The notes under the pieces are model-generated. The model had not been told where the DNA came from and made no database searches. It worked only from the letters and a program-made list of their open reading frames with translations. From Chara braunii (lineage: Eukaryota; Streptophyta; Charophyceae; Charales; Characeae): DNA of 30,972 nt. Positions within the stretch are counted from its first letter, which is position 1. Each line of letters starts with the position of its first letter. The DNA is taken from positions 2,195,166-2,226,137 of the forward strand of contig BFEA01000004.1 in NCBI GenBank assembly GCA_003427395.1, in the 5' to 3' direction. The position numbers were made by a program, and so were the translations under genes. Positions 8,790-19,682 of the stretch are shown here, in pieces.

Positions 8790-9096
8790 CTAACTTTGCT
8801 TTGTACACCGAAGCTGGATTACCCTTATTGGTGATGGGTCAGGCCTATCTCCTCCGGGTTGATCAAGCTCAACTCTGTGCGGGGAATAGTACCCAGGCTG
8901 CTGACCCCTGGCAATGGACCGGAGGGGAAAACCCTTACCAAGACCAACCGGAGGGGGCAAGCCGACTATCTCAGCTGGTGAACCAGCTGCGTGCCGCAGG
9001 AGGCCATGGGGGTGGTTCGAATGGAAGACGTGGGGAATTGAACCCACGACCTCCTGAATGCTGCTTTCGTGCTCTGCCAACTGAGCTAAGCCCAAG
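8790..9096 (-). mobile_element. tRNA-derived SINE-like element
   Basis: On the minus strand, 9093-9022 reads like a degraded tRNA: box A TAGCTCAGTTGG, D-arm GCTC/GAGC, box B GGGTTCAATTCC. The T-stem has a mismatch, the acceptor stem pairs poorly and U33 is missing, so it is not a working tRNA. About 230 bp of unique sequence follows, then A/T-rich sequence, as in a SINE. Boundaries are approximate. Confidence 0.6.
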
Positions 9097-9701
9097 GCAA
9101 GGCTACAAACAAATCTATTGCACAACCAACCACAAAAAAGGGCTGATGTCGTGAACGGTGGTTGCACTGCTCAGAGAAGAAGCTCCAAGGGGCCACCCAC
9201 ACAACACCATCATGCGTCATTCTCAGCCGCGAACAGAACAGCTCATCAAGGGGCTCAATGTGAAACCAGCTAGGTGTGCATCGATAATGTGCGAGGAACC
9301 TCGACGAGGGTGGACAGGAAGGTAACAACACATAATTAGGACGAGCTTGGGGGAATGCTACATACATAACTGGCCACCAATGGTCACGAGTAGGAAGATA
9401 AAGACACTTCAAAGAAGGATTCGCCACCGCGTACAAGTGCTAGAGTTGTGCTTCGACCCACTGCGAGTTGATTGCGACCAACTTGCTACCGAACGGAAAA
9501 CACAGCAAACAAGGCTTACAGGGGGTAACTCAAGGGACCATTGTGCAACACAATGGAAAACAAAGAAGGGCATGCATGCTCATGCTCTCTTTTCTCTTTC
9601 TTTTCCTCTTTTTCAAAGGGTGACGACTCCTTTAGATATCATCTTTGAAACTTGAATTGACCGGCCCCAGGTTAATTCAGAGTTATTCTCACTCATCTGA
9701 T

Positions 9702-9768
9702 GCCATCTGGATTTGAACTCGGGTCAGCAACAGCTCGCGGGTGTACCGACTGAGCTAGGCCAGTTCGT
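9702..9768 (-). mobile_element. tRNA-like SINE head, second type
   Basis: The minus strand shows box A TAGCTCAGTCGG (9757-9746) and box B GAGTTCAAATCC (9720-9709) at tRNA-like spacing, with poorly pairing stems. Probably a SINE or tRNA relic. It lies 130 bp beyond the last visible Fd-GOGAT exon. Confidence 0.5.
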
Positions 9769-9895
9769 ATGCATGCTAATGCTTACAAAGCGACAAGCAC
9801 ATGCCAAGTCACTAAAAGCAGTGCCATTGGTTGAATTGTTCACCAACAATTACATGCATGCATGTCTTCATTCATATCTTCTTAGCAGTTCTTAC

Positions 9896-9970
9896 CTCTT
9901 CAGCAACATAGAGGAAGTAATTAACCAAATCTCCAGGAGCACCCGGGAACCTCGCCCGAAGCTCCTCTCT
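9896..9970 (-). CDS. GLU1: Fd-GOGAT exon ([19 protein letters not shown]), last visible
   Basis: This 75-bp exon (25 codons, phase 0) encodes [19 protein letters not shown] and ends LYVAEE. The acceptor is TGTGCAG and the donor GTAAGA. The next family motif (VRGILAQLGY-like) was searched for by eye between here and base 5797 and not found, so the following intron is probably at least 4 kb. If the LINE at the left edge lies in it, the intron exceeds 9.8 kb. Confidence 0.95.
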
Positions 9971-12900
9971 CTGCACAGAAAGAGAAACACAGAAAGAAAG
10001 CAAGGGCATCCAATTCAGCTAATAGGCAGTGGCAGGCTGGCTGTCATGCTCCACACAAGCGAATAGGAGTCGACGTTGTGAGCGCTCGACAATAAAAGAT
10101 TTTGCATCTTCCTTGCCAGTGAAATGAACTCGTGTACATGCCTTGTGGCTTTTAAATTGGTGGTGAACTGGGTATGATTGCTCTTCACAGGCTATTGCTA
10201 TTCCAGAAAGAAGAAAAACAAAGTAAAAACAAATGCAGTCTTCCCTTTTTCATTTCCTTCCCACTTCCTTCCTGCTAATCCGCTTGCTTCCCAATTGGCC
10301 GATCCAGAGCATACCCTCTCTGTACAAGCGACCTACTATCTGGTTTGGGGTATCTATCATGCTCCTCAGCACCTGAGGCATGCGTCCTTTGCTTTCGAAG
10401 GAGCCCTCTCTGTTACATGATGATAGTGTGGGAATTGCAATGCAACCAGAAACAGTGAAACACTCTTACTTTTGAGGTTGGATGCTGGTCTGAGGTGGTA
10501 CATCCTTCAATGCCGCCCACTTGGGCCTCTCAACCGTAATGGGGATGGGGAGGAGCGTGCGTGAGTACCCATTGTAATATTTTCTCACTTGCCGGCGGAA
10601 TAGGAACCGGACTGACACTCCCCAGAATGGATATGGAGCCAGAACCATAAGGTTCTGTTAAGAAAAAAAAAGAAGAGAGAAAGAAAGAGAGAAAGACGCT
10701 CTGTCCTTCTTGGCATCCATTCCAATTGGAATGATACACACAAGGTTAGCACGGGCACCCTGGAAGGATAAGCCTCAGAAACCAAGAAATGATCTGAAAA
10801 AACAAACAGAAAAAAACAAACAAAAAAACAAACAAAAAGCGAGAGCTTTTCTACAGCGTGACACTTTGTTTTGACTGTTCACATAGTCTATTGTTCTCAC
10901 CATTCGCCGACCCATCAGCCACACCAAGCTCTAACACCAGGAATGACCAAGGAACAGAAGGAAGCAAGGGCGATTTGATCAAATCATTTCGCAAGTCAAT
11001 CAGTTTTTGGTTTACATAACTTCAAACGAATAATTCAGAGCAATTAAATTATTAAAGCAATGCTTGCGAATCAGCAGGAGATTTTGCATAAGCTCTTCGT
11101 TTTAAGCGTTCTGTAAACTTCTTTTGCCATTTTCAAACAGTGGACTGCTCGGCAGTCAACTGAAAAATAAATCCGAACTGGAATTCGAACACAGAGGCAG
11201 GCTGGGGTAGCGGGAACAGAGGGATGTGTAAATCCTAATTTTTGCAATGCCCACAGGGAAGTTGTTTGTTGCTTTTCCATTTTGCAAGCAGTTGACTTCT
11301 CAGCGAAATCAACAGGGGCAAATAACTTATAAATTATGATGGCAATTCAAAACAGAGGTGGGCTGGGGTAGCAGGAGCGGAGGGAGGCGTAATACCTGGC
11401 TTGCAACGCCAACAGGGCAATTGTTTGTGTGGCAAATGCGCGCCATGATACAACCAGTGGCAATCATCGCGATCGACCCAAAACCATACTCGTCGGCACC
11501 CATGATTGCTCCCATAATAACATCACGCCCACTCTTCATACCTCCATCTACTCGAACCACCACCCTGTCACGTAGTCCGTTTGCCACAAGTGTCTGCAGA
11601 GTACACAGATTCCACGTATTTGACCGACCGTGAGAGTTAGATTCATCCAAAGACGGCAGAAGGCCACAATACATGTTCATGTTAATGGCAAAATCATGGG
11701 CCAGCAAGGCCACAATATAATCACGAGCTGACGTCGTTGAAAAACTCACTAAGAGTGTACAACACCTGAATTTCGTATGTGCACTTGAGACTCTACTGTC
11801 TTCGTCGCAAAGAGGGTGTGCAATGTGCATGAGATGCGTAGCTTACACATGCAAGGAACTGCCAGCATATTGAAAAAAGACTCGTCCAATTCTCTCTCCT
11901 TCAAAAGGACCCCCACTGGTTATCTGCAAAGGTTCAAAATTTCAAATCCTTTTTACCCCGGCAATTAATTCCAATTCAGTTCTTGTTGTTAGAGCTGATG
12001 AGCCTGGTCGAGCACGCTGCTCTCGCGGCCCTGATGCTCTCCCTCAGAGTCATTAAAGACGACCTTCACCTCTTTTCGACACGCCAGTGGATCTTAGAGG
12101 GTCATCTTGCTTTCCATTCTTTCCGCCATAATTTCAGGCATGGTTTCTTTGCCATAGATTTTGTCAATCCAAGAAAGCAATATGGGATCGCTGTGTGCAG
12201 GGGTTCGATGGGCTCAAGATTTATCCTTCAGCATGGGTATCGATGGGCTCAAGATTTATCCTTCAGCATGGGTACTGTTCTCCTCGGAAGAAGATAGTCT
12301 AATAAAATATGTGATCGCTATGCACAGGAGGGGTTCAGTGGCCTCAAGATTTGTCCCTCGGTCTAATAAAATATGTGATTGCTATGCACAGGAGGGGTTC
12401 AGTGGCCTCAAGATTTGTCCCTCGGTCTAATAAAATATGTGATTGCTATGCACAGGACGGGTTCAGTGGCCTCAAGATTTGTCCTTTGGTCATGGGTACT
12501 ACCACTTGAAGCCATTGAAACCATGGGATCGCTGTCCGCAGGGGTTCGATGGGCTCAAGATTTGGGTACTCTTCTCCTTAGAAGAAAACAGTCTCATAAA
12601 ATATGTGATCGCTATGCACAGGAGCGGTTCAGTGGCCTCAAGATTTGTCCTTCGGTCATGGGTACTACCACTTGAGGCCATTGAAAACTTCCTACGCATA
12701 GGGATAAAATAAACGTGCGTGAAATTATTTGCAGATGCCGGACAGTCTATAAATCAAATTTCAAATGGAGCTTCATTTCCTTCGTTTCCTGATAGTTGCA
12801 AGGGACCATACAATGAGAATACCAATTTCCCATAATGCAAAAGCTCATAGAAGAACAAGCATGTCTACTACCACTCTCCCTCTCTGTCCACGAGTCACTA

Positions 12901-15900
12901 ACTACACACTGCTTGAATACTCCTGTCACATAGGTTTCCTCCGCCAGCATCAGGTAAGGCCTGCCAGTCCTCCCACTGTCTTCCTTCTCTTCCCCACTTC
13001 CACACTTCGCCGCCCTGTGTCCCTGCTAGTGTTGCCCAGCTATGGCTGGTGCCAGCCCAGCACCCAGTGGCATCTGTCTTCTTCCTTCCTCTCTGTGCAC
13101 TTCTGGGCACTAGTGCTGCCCAGCACCGCTGCGAGCTGCCAAATGCCTGAATTGGAGAAGAATCCTCCTTGTCCCAGCAGCCTCCCTATCCTCTTGTCTT
13201 GTTCTTGAGGCTGCGGTCTGGTTGCTGTAGGCAGTGCTTGATGCCTACTGGGCCTGAATCCGGGTCCCAGTCGCTGTAACTAGCTGGAGGCTGGGCCTAC
13301 CGATTAGTTACAAGGACTGGCGCCTGTTCTCAGGCCCAGAACTCTGCCCTGCCGGCCTGCTTTTAGACCCAGCGACATTCTCTCCGGCCCACCTTCACTC
13401 AGGGCAGCCTGGTCCCATCTGGAACGAAAGGACTCTTATGCTCATAGGGGGGGGGAAAAGGCATCTGCACCACTGGGGTGGAAAGAAAGGCATCTACACC
13501 ACTGGGGTGGAAAAAAAGGCATCTCCTTAGTGGAGTCCCGAAGGCCCCTGCAGCTATGGAGTTTTGGGGGAAGTCTATGATCCCGCCTGTTCAAGAAGCA
13601 CGGGCCTGATGGCAGCCACAGATGAAAGGGCATTGCCCTTAAAGCCGCGGAGCAAATGGTTGAATGCGCGCATGTTTGCTGCCAAGTCACTGATACAAGA
13701 CAGGAGCCCGCCTGTTAAAGAAGCACGGGCCTGACGGCAGCCACAGATGAAATGGCATCATCGCCCTTTCAGCTCCGGAGCAAATGGTCGAATAAGCGCA
13801 TGTTTGCTGCCAAGTCGCTGATGTGAGACAGGAGCTTCTGTCCACCAGTGGCTTCAACTTGTATAATAGCCTAGATGCAGCGAATTAGGCACGGTGCTGG
13901 CACCTACACTGAGAACGGGTGGAACTTGTCATCATGGGCGAACGCCATGACGGACATTGTCAGAGAATTAGAGCACCAATCAGTCAACATTCCTTTTCAC
14001 TTGTGGTGGGCAAGGGGGGCAAGGGACACACCAGACTTCTCCTACCTGATGTGTCTCAGTAAGCCCCATCTCCCATGGACCTCCAGCATGCTTGATTGAG
14101 CTGATGGGACTTGCTCCAGTGCCTCCATCGTGCCCAGAGATCTGCAAAGCCGCACCATCTTGTCAAAATCAGTATACCACCACATGCGCAAGAAAGCGAA
14201 AGGCTGCAGCAAGAAAGATGAAACAATACATTGAAATTAAGAATTCTAAATTCCAGCTTATACACCACAGCTCAACGAGCCCCAATCCCATTCACGGATA
14301 TCAGCAAGACAATGGAAGGGTTCAGCAAGAAGAAATAATACATTGAAATTTGAAATTAAGATTTCCAGAATATAGCTGGTTCAGTTAGGAGAGTCAATAA
14401 CTGATGTGGAGTGAGCCCCAATCCCACTTTTGACAAATCCAAACTGTGGCTGCTGTACCCTAAATCCAACAATTAATGTCAAAGTCGACTCCCACTTGAA
14501 GCAAACCTGATCATGACACTTTGTGGCACAGCATGCCACTGTTGACGTACAAGACAGAATCGGACACCGATAGGTGGAGCAGAGGACAACACCACCCCCT
14601 CCAGGACACCGATAGGTGGGGCAGAGGACAACACCACCCCCTCCAGGGGCCTCACAGCAGTACAATAACTGATTTTGCCCATCACTGAGAGGAAGGGAAA
14701 AAAGATTCCCCAGGTCGGGACTGCTGGCATGTGTCATACTATGATACTAATCTTTCCCGGATCAGGTCTGCTTTCACTAGGCCCCCTTTCCCCTTAGGGG
14801 CGTAGAAGAAGCAGAGGAGAAAATGGTTGGGACTCGCGACACGAGAGGCAACATCGTTTGGACAACAATCACATCGACGACACACCCGATTATCAGATGA
14901 AAAGAGTCGTAAGACCTTTGATGGCAAGTTGCATAGTACGCATAGAGGACTCAGGGGCAATCCGATTTAATCATTTTCATATGATCCAGATTCTGTCTTG
15001 TTTCTTCTGCTTCCATCAAGATTCGAACTCAAGTTCTGTTAAACAACAGTTACATGTGTGTACCATTCAGCCACATCAGATTCCATCTACTTTGGGAATA
15101 TGCAAATTATGTTTGCGAAAATACTTTCCTGCTCGAGTTCTACGGTTTCCTGCCGAATTCTACGGTTTACTGCACTTCCTGCTCGAGTGTCTTGAAGGAA
15201 AATGCTACAGCCTTATGGTGGTCTCTACTTTCCTACCCTTGCACCTAAGCCCCCCCCCTCTCAATCTACCTACCTTTCCCATCTACAATACCAGTTGAGA
15301 TTTCTTTCTCTGGATTGCTTCTACCAAGATTCTTGTCGGCTTTCGAACCTCTCCACAAATCTCTCTGCGCTGCCACATTTATGCTTACCTGGATGGTGTC
15401 TGCGTTCGCTTTAGCTACACCGCTAGCCACTGTGCCGATTCCTGCTTCAGCCACGAGCTTCACAGACACCTTTGCTGACGGATTCACCTGCAGATCAGAT
15501 TGACAAACATTGAAATGTCAGCAACATCACATGAAAACATCACCGGCTATGAACATGCCATGAGTTCCCCCTACCGTCTTCACCCAACCGGAACGTACAG
15601 TCATTGTTTCTGTAGCTAGACTGGAAGTTACCCCAAATGCCGCTATAGGGACGATACGTTGTATTCAGGGGAAGACGGTGTTGTTACATCACCCACTCTA
15701 CCCTCCTGCATGATCACTTCACAGCCCAGGCATCCAGCTATCAAGACGGGAGAGAAGTGAAACACCAGTAAGCTCCAGAGATGCGTGAGTAGACGAAATT
15801 CAGGTCCACAGACAATCTCCAAAACGACAATTGAATAAATGCTATTGAAAATTTGACAGAGAATTTAAGTACTTGGTAACTTGGACCTAAACAGCCAAAC

Positions 15901-18900
15901 CCCGCATAAAGACAAAGTAGCTAGACCGTGTCTTATTTCATTGCGCTATGGAGAGAATAGCATTTAGGAATGATAGTAGCCAACTACTAGCCATGCAAAG
16001 TCCGCATGTGCAGGACTGATGCATTTGTTCCATGTTCGCCCTAATGCATTCGGCTTGAACACAGAGATACCATCCGAAAGGAGGACGCCGTTCAGACAGT
16101 GTTTGACAGGGGCAGTGATTCGTGTGTACCATGTGGAGGTCGTAGATGAGCTGTGCAAGATCCTCAATCGAATAGATGTCATGGTGGGGAGGAGGAGAGA
16201 TGAGAGGCACTCCAGGCTTGGATTTCCGAAGTGTTGCAATGTAGGGGCTGACTTTAGTGCCTGGCAGCTGACCGCCCTCTCCTGGCTTTGCCCCCTGCGC
16301 GATCTTGATCTCAAGTTGGTCTGCATTTACAAGGAAAGTGGGCGTCACTCCAAATCGTCCAGATGCCACCTGATGTCCCACCACAAACAGAAAGTACAAC
16401 AGAATCAGCAAACCCATGAAAGAGCGGTGCGTTGAAAAATGGTTCAGCTTCCAAAGGAATGTGAGTTGATCAACTAACCGTGCACACAAATCCTGGCATA
16501 GTTGAGGACCCTATCACCAGATGCTCTGTACCTGAGTTCTCACGCGCTGCCTGCGATTGTCTTGGTAGAGCTGGCACAGATATGGGATGCAAAGCAGACT
16601 ACGTCATGTTTACATCAACCAGAAGTGTGAAGCAGTGTGACCAAGGACTTTAAACCACCAGTACATGCCATACATCGGCGCGGGCCCCGTTCAGAGGCCG
16701 AAACTCGACTCCGACTTTTCCGGAGTAGGTGACGAACAATTCTCCGCAAGGCCGGTGCCATGCACTAGCAGTTTAAGACTCTTTAATAATATTTCAAGTG
16801 CAACAGGGTATTTACTCCAAGAGCGCCCGATTCCACAGCTCTCCTTTGAGCCATTGACATCTGGTAGGACCTGATTGTGATTGGGAGGAATCGGGTACTT
16901 AAAAACAGGACCATGACCAAAGAAAAAGAAAGGAAGAAAGAAAAAGAACACGAAAACTACCAAATCAAACACAAACTGTCATGTTTTTCGAGCCTGACAC
17001 TTCTCCCTTGTAACAGAGCCTTTTCTGTGCCGCCATATCCTGGGCTGTGTATCCGACGATAAGGTTAATGCTCAGTTCGAACTTCTAACTACCGTCTTCA
17101 CCCGAATAGAACGCCCAGTCGTTATAGCTGCATTTGGCCCAACTTTCAGTCCAGATGCAGCAATAATGACCGGGCGTTCTATTCGGGTGAAGACGTTAGA
17201 AAAGGAGTAAGGGAGGGTGGCAAGGCTGTTTGATCAAAAGGCCCTGCTCCCCTACTCTACCCTTTACGTGATGCATCTAGAAGTCTGTACGAATAGCTCG
17301 CGAGCCTTTTCCACTCAGTATCATTCATTACTACTTCACAAAGCACACATTTTTGCTACCCTATGTATATAGAGTCATTATAGATATCATTATAGATATT
17401 CAAATTTAACATATCGAAACGGTTTTCACCTTTGATGCAGATCCCAGAGCTCGATCCCCAGACCTGGCCCTTACCCGTGTACAGTACCAATGACCCGTGT
17501 GTGCTCGAACCCACGATCTGTGTTTTGGAAGCCGCCTGTTTGTTTGCTGTAGGTAGTGTGGTCGTCGGGTCTTGAACCGTACGTCTGTAGATTAGAGGTC
17601 TTAGCAGAGGTAGGAGTTGTAGCTTCTACAGTGTTGAAAGGTCAAGTCGTAGCTGCTACAGTACCGAAGGGTCAAGTCCTCAGTCTTCCGGAAGATCCGG
17701 AACTGGCCCTTCGTGAGTCATAGTAGTCAGTCCATAGGCAAGTGGTCAAGTGGGCAGTCTTACCTTGCTTGGTCACTGGTACCCAGTCCCGGTCGCACTT
17801 TGTCAAGTCAGCAAGTACCATGTGGGACTGTGTACACTCCAGACACAGGGTCCAAGGGCAGACCTTTGACAAACCAAAGTATAAATACAGATGCAGCGTC
17901 AAGCCATGCATTCATTCTGCCTGTGAGCCGTGTGGAAGCGCTGTCAAAGTGTCTTGTGTGCTAAGGTCTGCAGGTGCCCATTGATGAAGAGGGCTAAGAG
18001 GAGGAAGATCGGCCATGGACGATAGTTAGTCAGTAGAGAAGGGCGGTCATAGCCACCACGTCAGCAGTTAGTAGTGTTAGTGTGTGTGAAGAGAGGGAGA
18101 GTATGAGTGTGTGTTCAGGTGAGGAGTGTGTGTGTGTGTGCGGGACATCATGGGAGGTCCAGGGTGTGTGTACAAACAAGTGTGAGTACAGGGGTCGGCC
18201 ATATCCGACCAAGACAAGTTTGAATCTGAATTGCGTTCTTGGCTTCATTATCTCTGAGCTTTGTGTGGGCACAAGTTGCCAGCTTGATCATCATCTGTTT
18301 GTATGCATGCTGAGTGTCAAGAAACATATGTCTGTTTGCAATATTATTTCTGGATATAGGCCCCTTTCTCCAGTCTCATCCATTCACGGCAATTTGCCCT
18401 TTTAGGCCACTTCTTCTTCATGTCCTTCGTATCCAATTGTAATTCAAAAAGAGGTCAGCTAGGGTGGCAAGATTGTTCAGTCAAGAGGCATCATTCACCT
18501 ACTCTAACCTTGGAGTCCCTTCCAAACCTTTCGCAGATCTGATCAAGAAAGGCTGAGGGCATGTTCGCAAACTTATCAATGGTCATAATAAAATGGTCAA
18601 TTCCGAAATTAAACAGAAGTTGCAAAACCAAACAAACCAGCAGACAAACGAAAACAAACGAGAAGATTTCACAGAGTCAATGTAGGAGGCACCAAGGCAG
18701 TCGACAAGCAGAACAAAACAACAACGAAAAGACAACCGGGCACTCATGTCATCCAATTGGGCATCTCAGTATGCACACAAAAGGATAGAAAAACACCGAC
18801 AAGAAATAAGACAACGCAGAACAGAACTGAACAGAAGAGAAGAGAGACTAGAATTTCAAAGTGTTCTGAACCGACTGAAGTTAAAAGAATGTACCTGTTT

Positions 18901-19619
18901 AATTGCACTAGTCGCAGTATCACCATTCACAAGACCGCGCAGATGAGGAAGTGTCATAGACTTTCCATCCTTGTCAACATCATCCAGGTGCTTCCAGCGG
19001 ATCGGGTCCTGCATTGCAATTTCACACAACACACACAAGGCATTGTTTTGTACATTAAAAAAAACACCCAGAATGGCTCTTTGGACCATTTCTCGATTGA
19101 CGCATGTCATCCTTGCGCAGGCACTACCATTCTATGCTCGAATAGGAGAGGAGTTTTATCATCAGACTCTTCTGACTAAGGATCCAAACTTTTCTTTTTT
19201 GGAGACAATCCAATTCCTTGTCCACCAGAGGTCGAATGTTTGTAACTTTGTATTGTAGTATTCTTACGGCTTCCCTTCTATATTACATAACACGACATCA
19301 CGGGTAGTTGTGCGCGAGAGATACATGCACACTGCAAACAAACCACCAAAAAGACTACGATGGGCATAATACATATTCTGCAACAAAGACTTTGATGAGC
19401 GAAGGTACCGTGGTCCAGTGTTTGTTTGATTGTTCCTCTGATTGTTATTGTTTCTTGTTCTTGTTTGTTGTTGTCGTTGTCGTTGTTATTGTTGTTGGTG
19501 TTGGTGTTGGTGTTGGCGCTTGTGTTGGTGTTGTTAAACAGGGCCTTACGGCCCTGGATCCATATCCATTCTGGGGAGTGTCAGTCTAGTCACTTTTCCC
19601 CTGGCAAGTCATGACAATA

Positions 19620-19682
<63 letters not shown>

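Larger units (their letters stand above)
9971..11395 (-). other. Fd-GOGAT intron 10
   Basis: Phase-0 intron holding a hairpin-tailed SINE-like copy (10495-10672), an AAAC-rich tract (10796-10840) and a decayed duplicate of the exon edge (11127-11275). Nothing else is recognised. Confidence 0.85.
11594..14045 (-). other. Fd-GOGAT intron 9
   Basis: Phase-0 intron of 2.45 kb. It holds the 64-bp satellite array (12180-12690), a short 29-30-bp repeat (13453-13516), a 125-bp duplication (13582-13834) and a C/T-rich stretch (12880-13400). Bases 11594-12179 show nothing recognisable. Confidence 0.85.
14142..15388 (-). other. Fd-GOGAT intron 8
   Basis: Phase-0 intron. It carries a 42-bp tandem pair (14563-14646) and a tRNA-like relic (15003-15073). 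The remainder is unremarkable. Confidence 0.85.
16370..18894 (-). other. Fd-GOGAT intron 6
   Basis: Phase-0 intron of 2.5 kb packed with elements: fold-back MITE (16650-16776), inverted-repeat MITE (17089-17199) and LTR copy 2 (17415-18340). A 60-bp block at 17213-17272 is loosely repeated at 18455-18514 (AGGGTGGCAAG ... CTACTCTA). Bases 18520-18894 are A-rich with nothing recognised. Confidence 0.85.

Noticed and set aside
9022-9093. Possible functional tRNA gene on the minus strand
   Set aside because: Box A and box B are good, but the acceptor stem pairs poorly, the T-stem has a mismatch and the anticodon loop lacks U33. Better explained as a SINE head.
9086-9436. 116-codon minus-strand ORF downstream of the last Fd-GOGAT exon
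   Set aside because: Considered as a further exon, but it shows none of the motifs expected after LYVAEE and overlaps the SINE-like element.
12298-12655. CRISPR-like regular spacing
   Set aside because: Units are contiguous 64-bp tandem copies without variable spacers, in a eukaryotic intron.
12161-12712. Several overlapping ORFs with repeated peptides such as KYVIAMHR and GLKICPS
   Set aside because: They are products of the 64-bp tandem period (not a multiple of three, so all frames carry the same words). No conserved domain.
12765-13208. 147-codon + ORF, Ser/Pro/Leu-rich
   Set aside because: Falls in a C/T-rich intron tract with no conserved motif. Composition alone explains the open frame.
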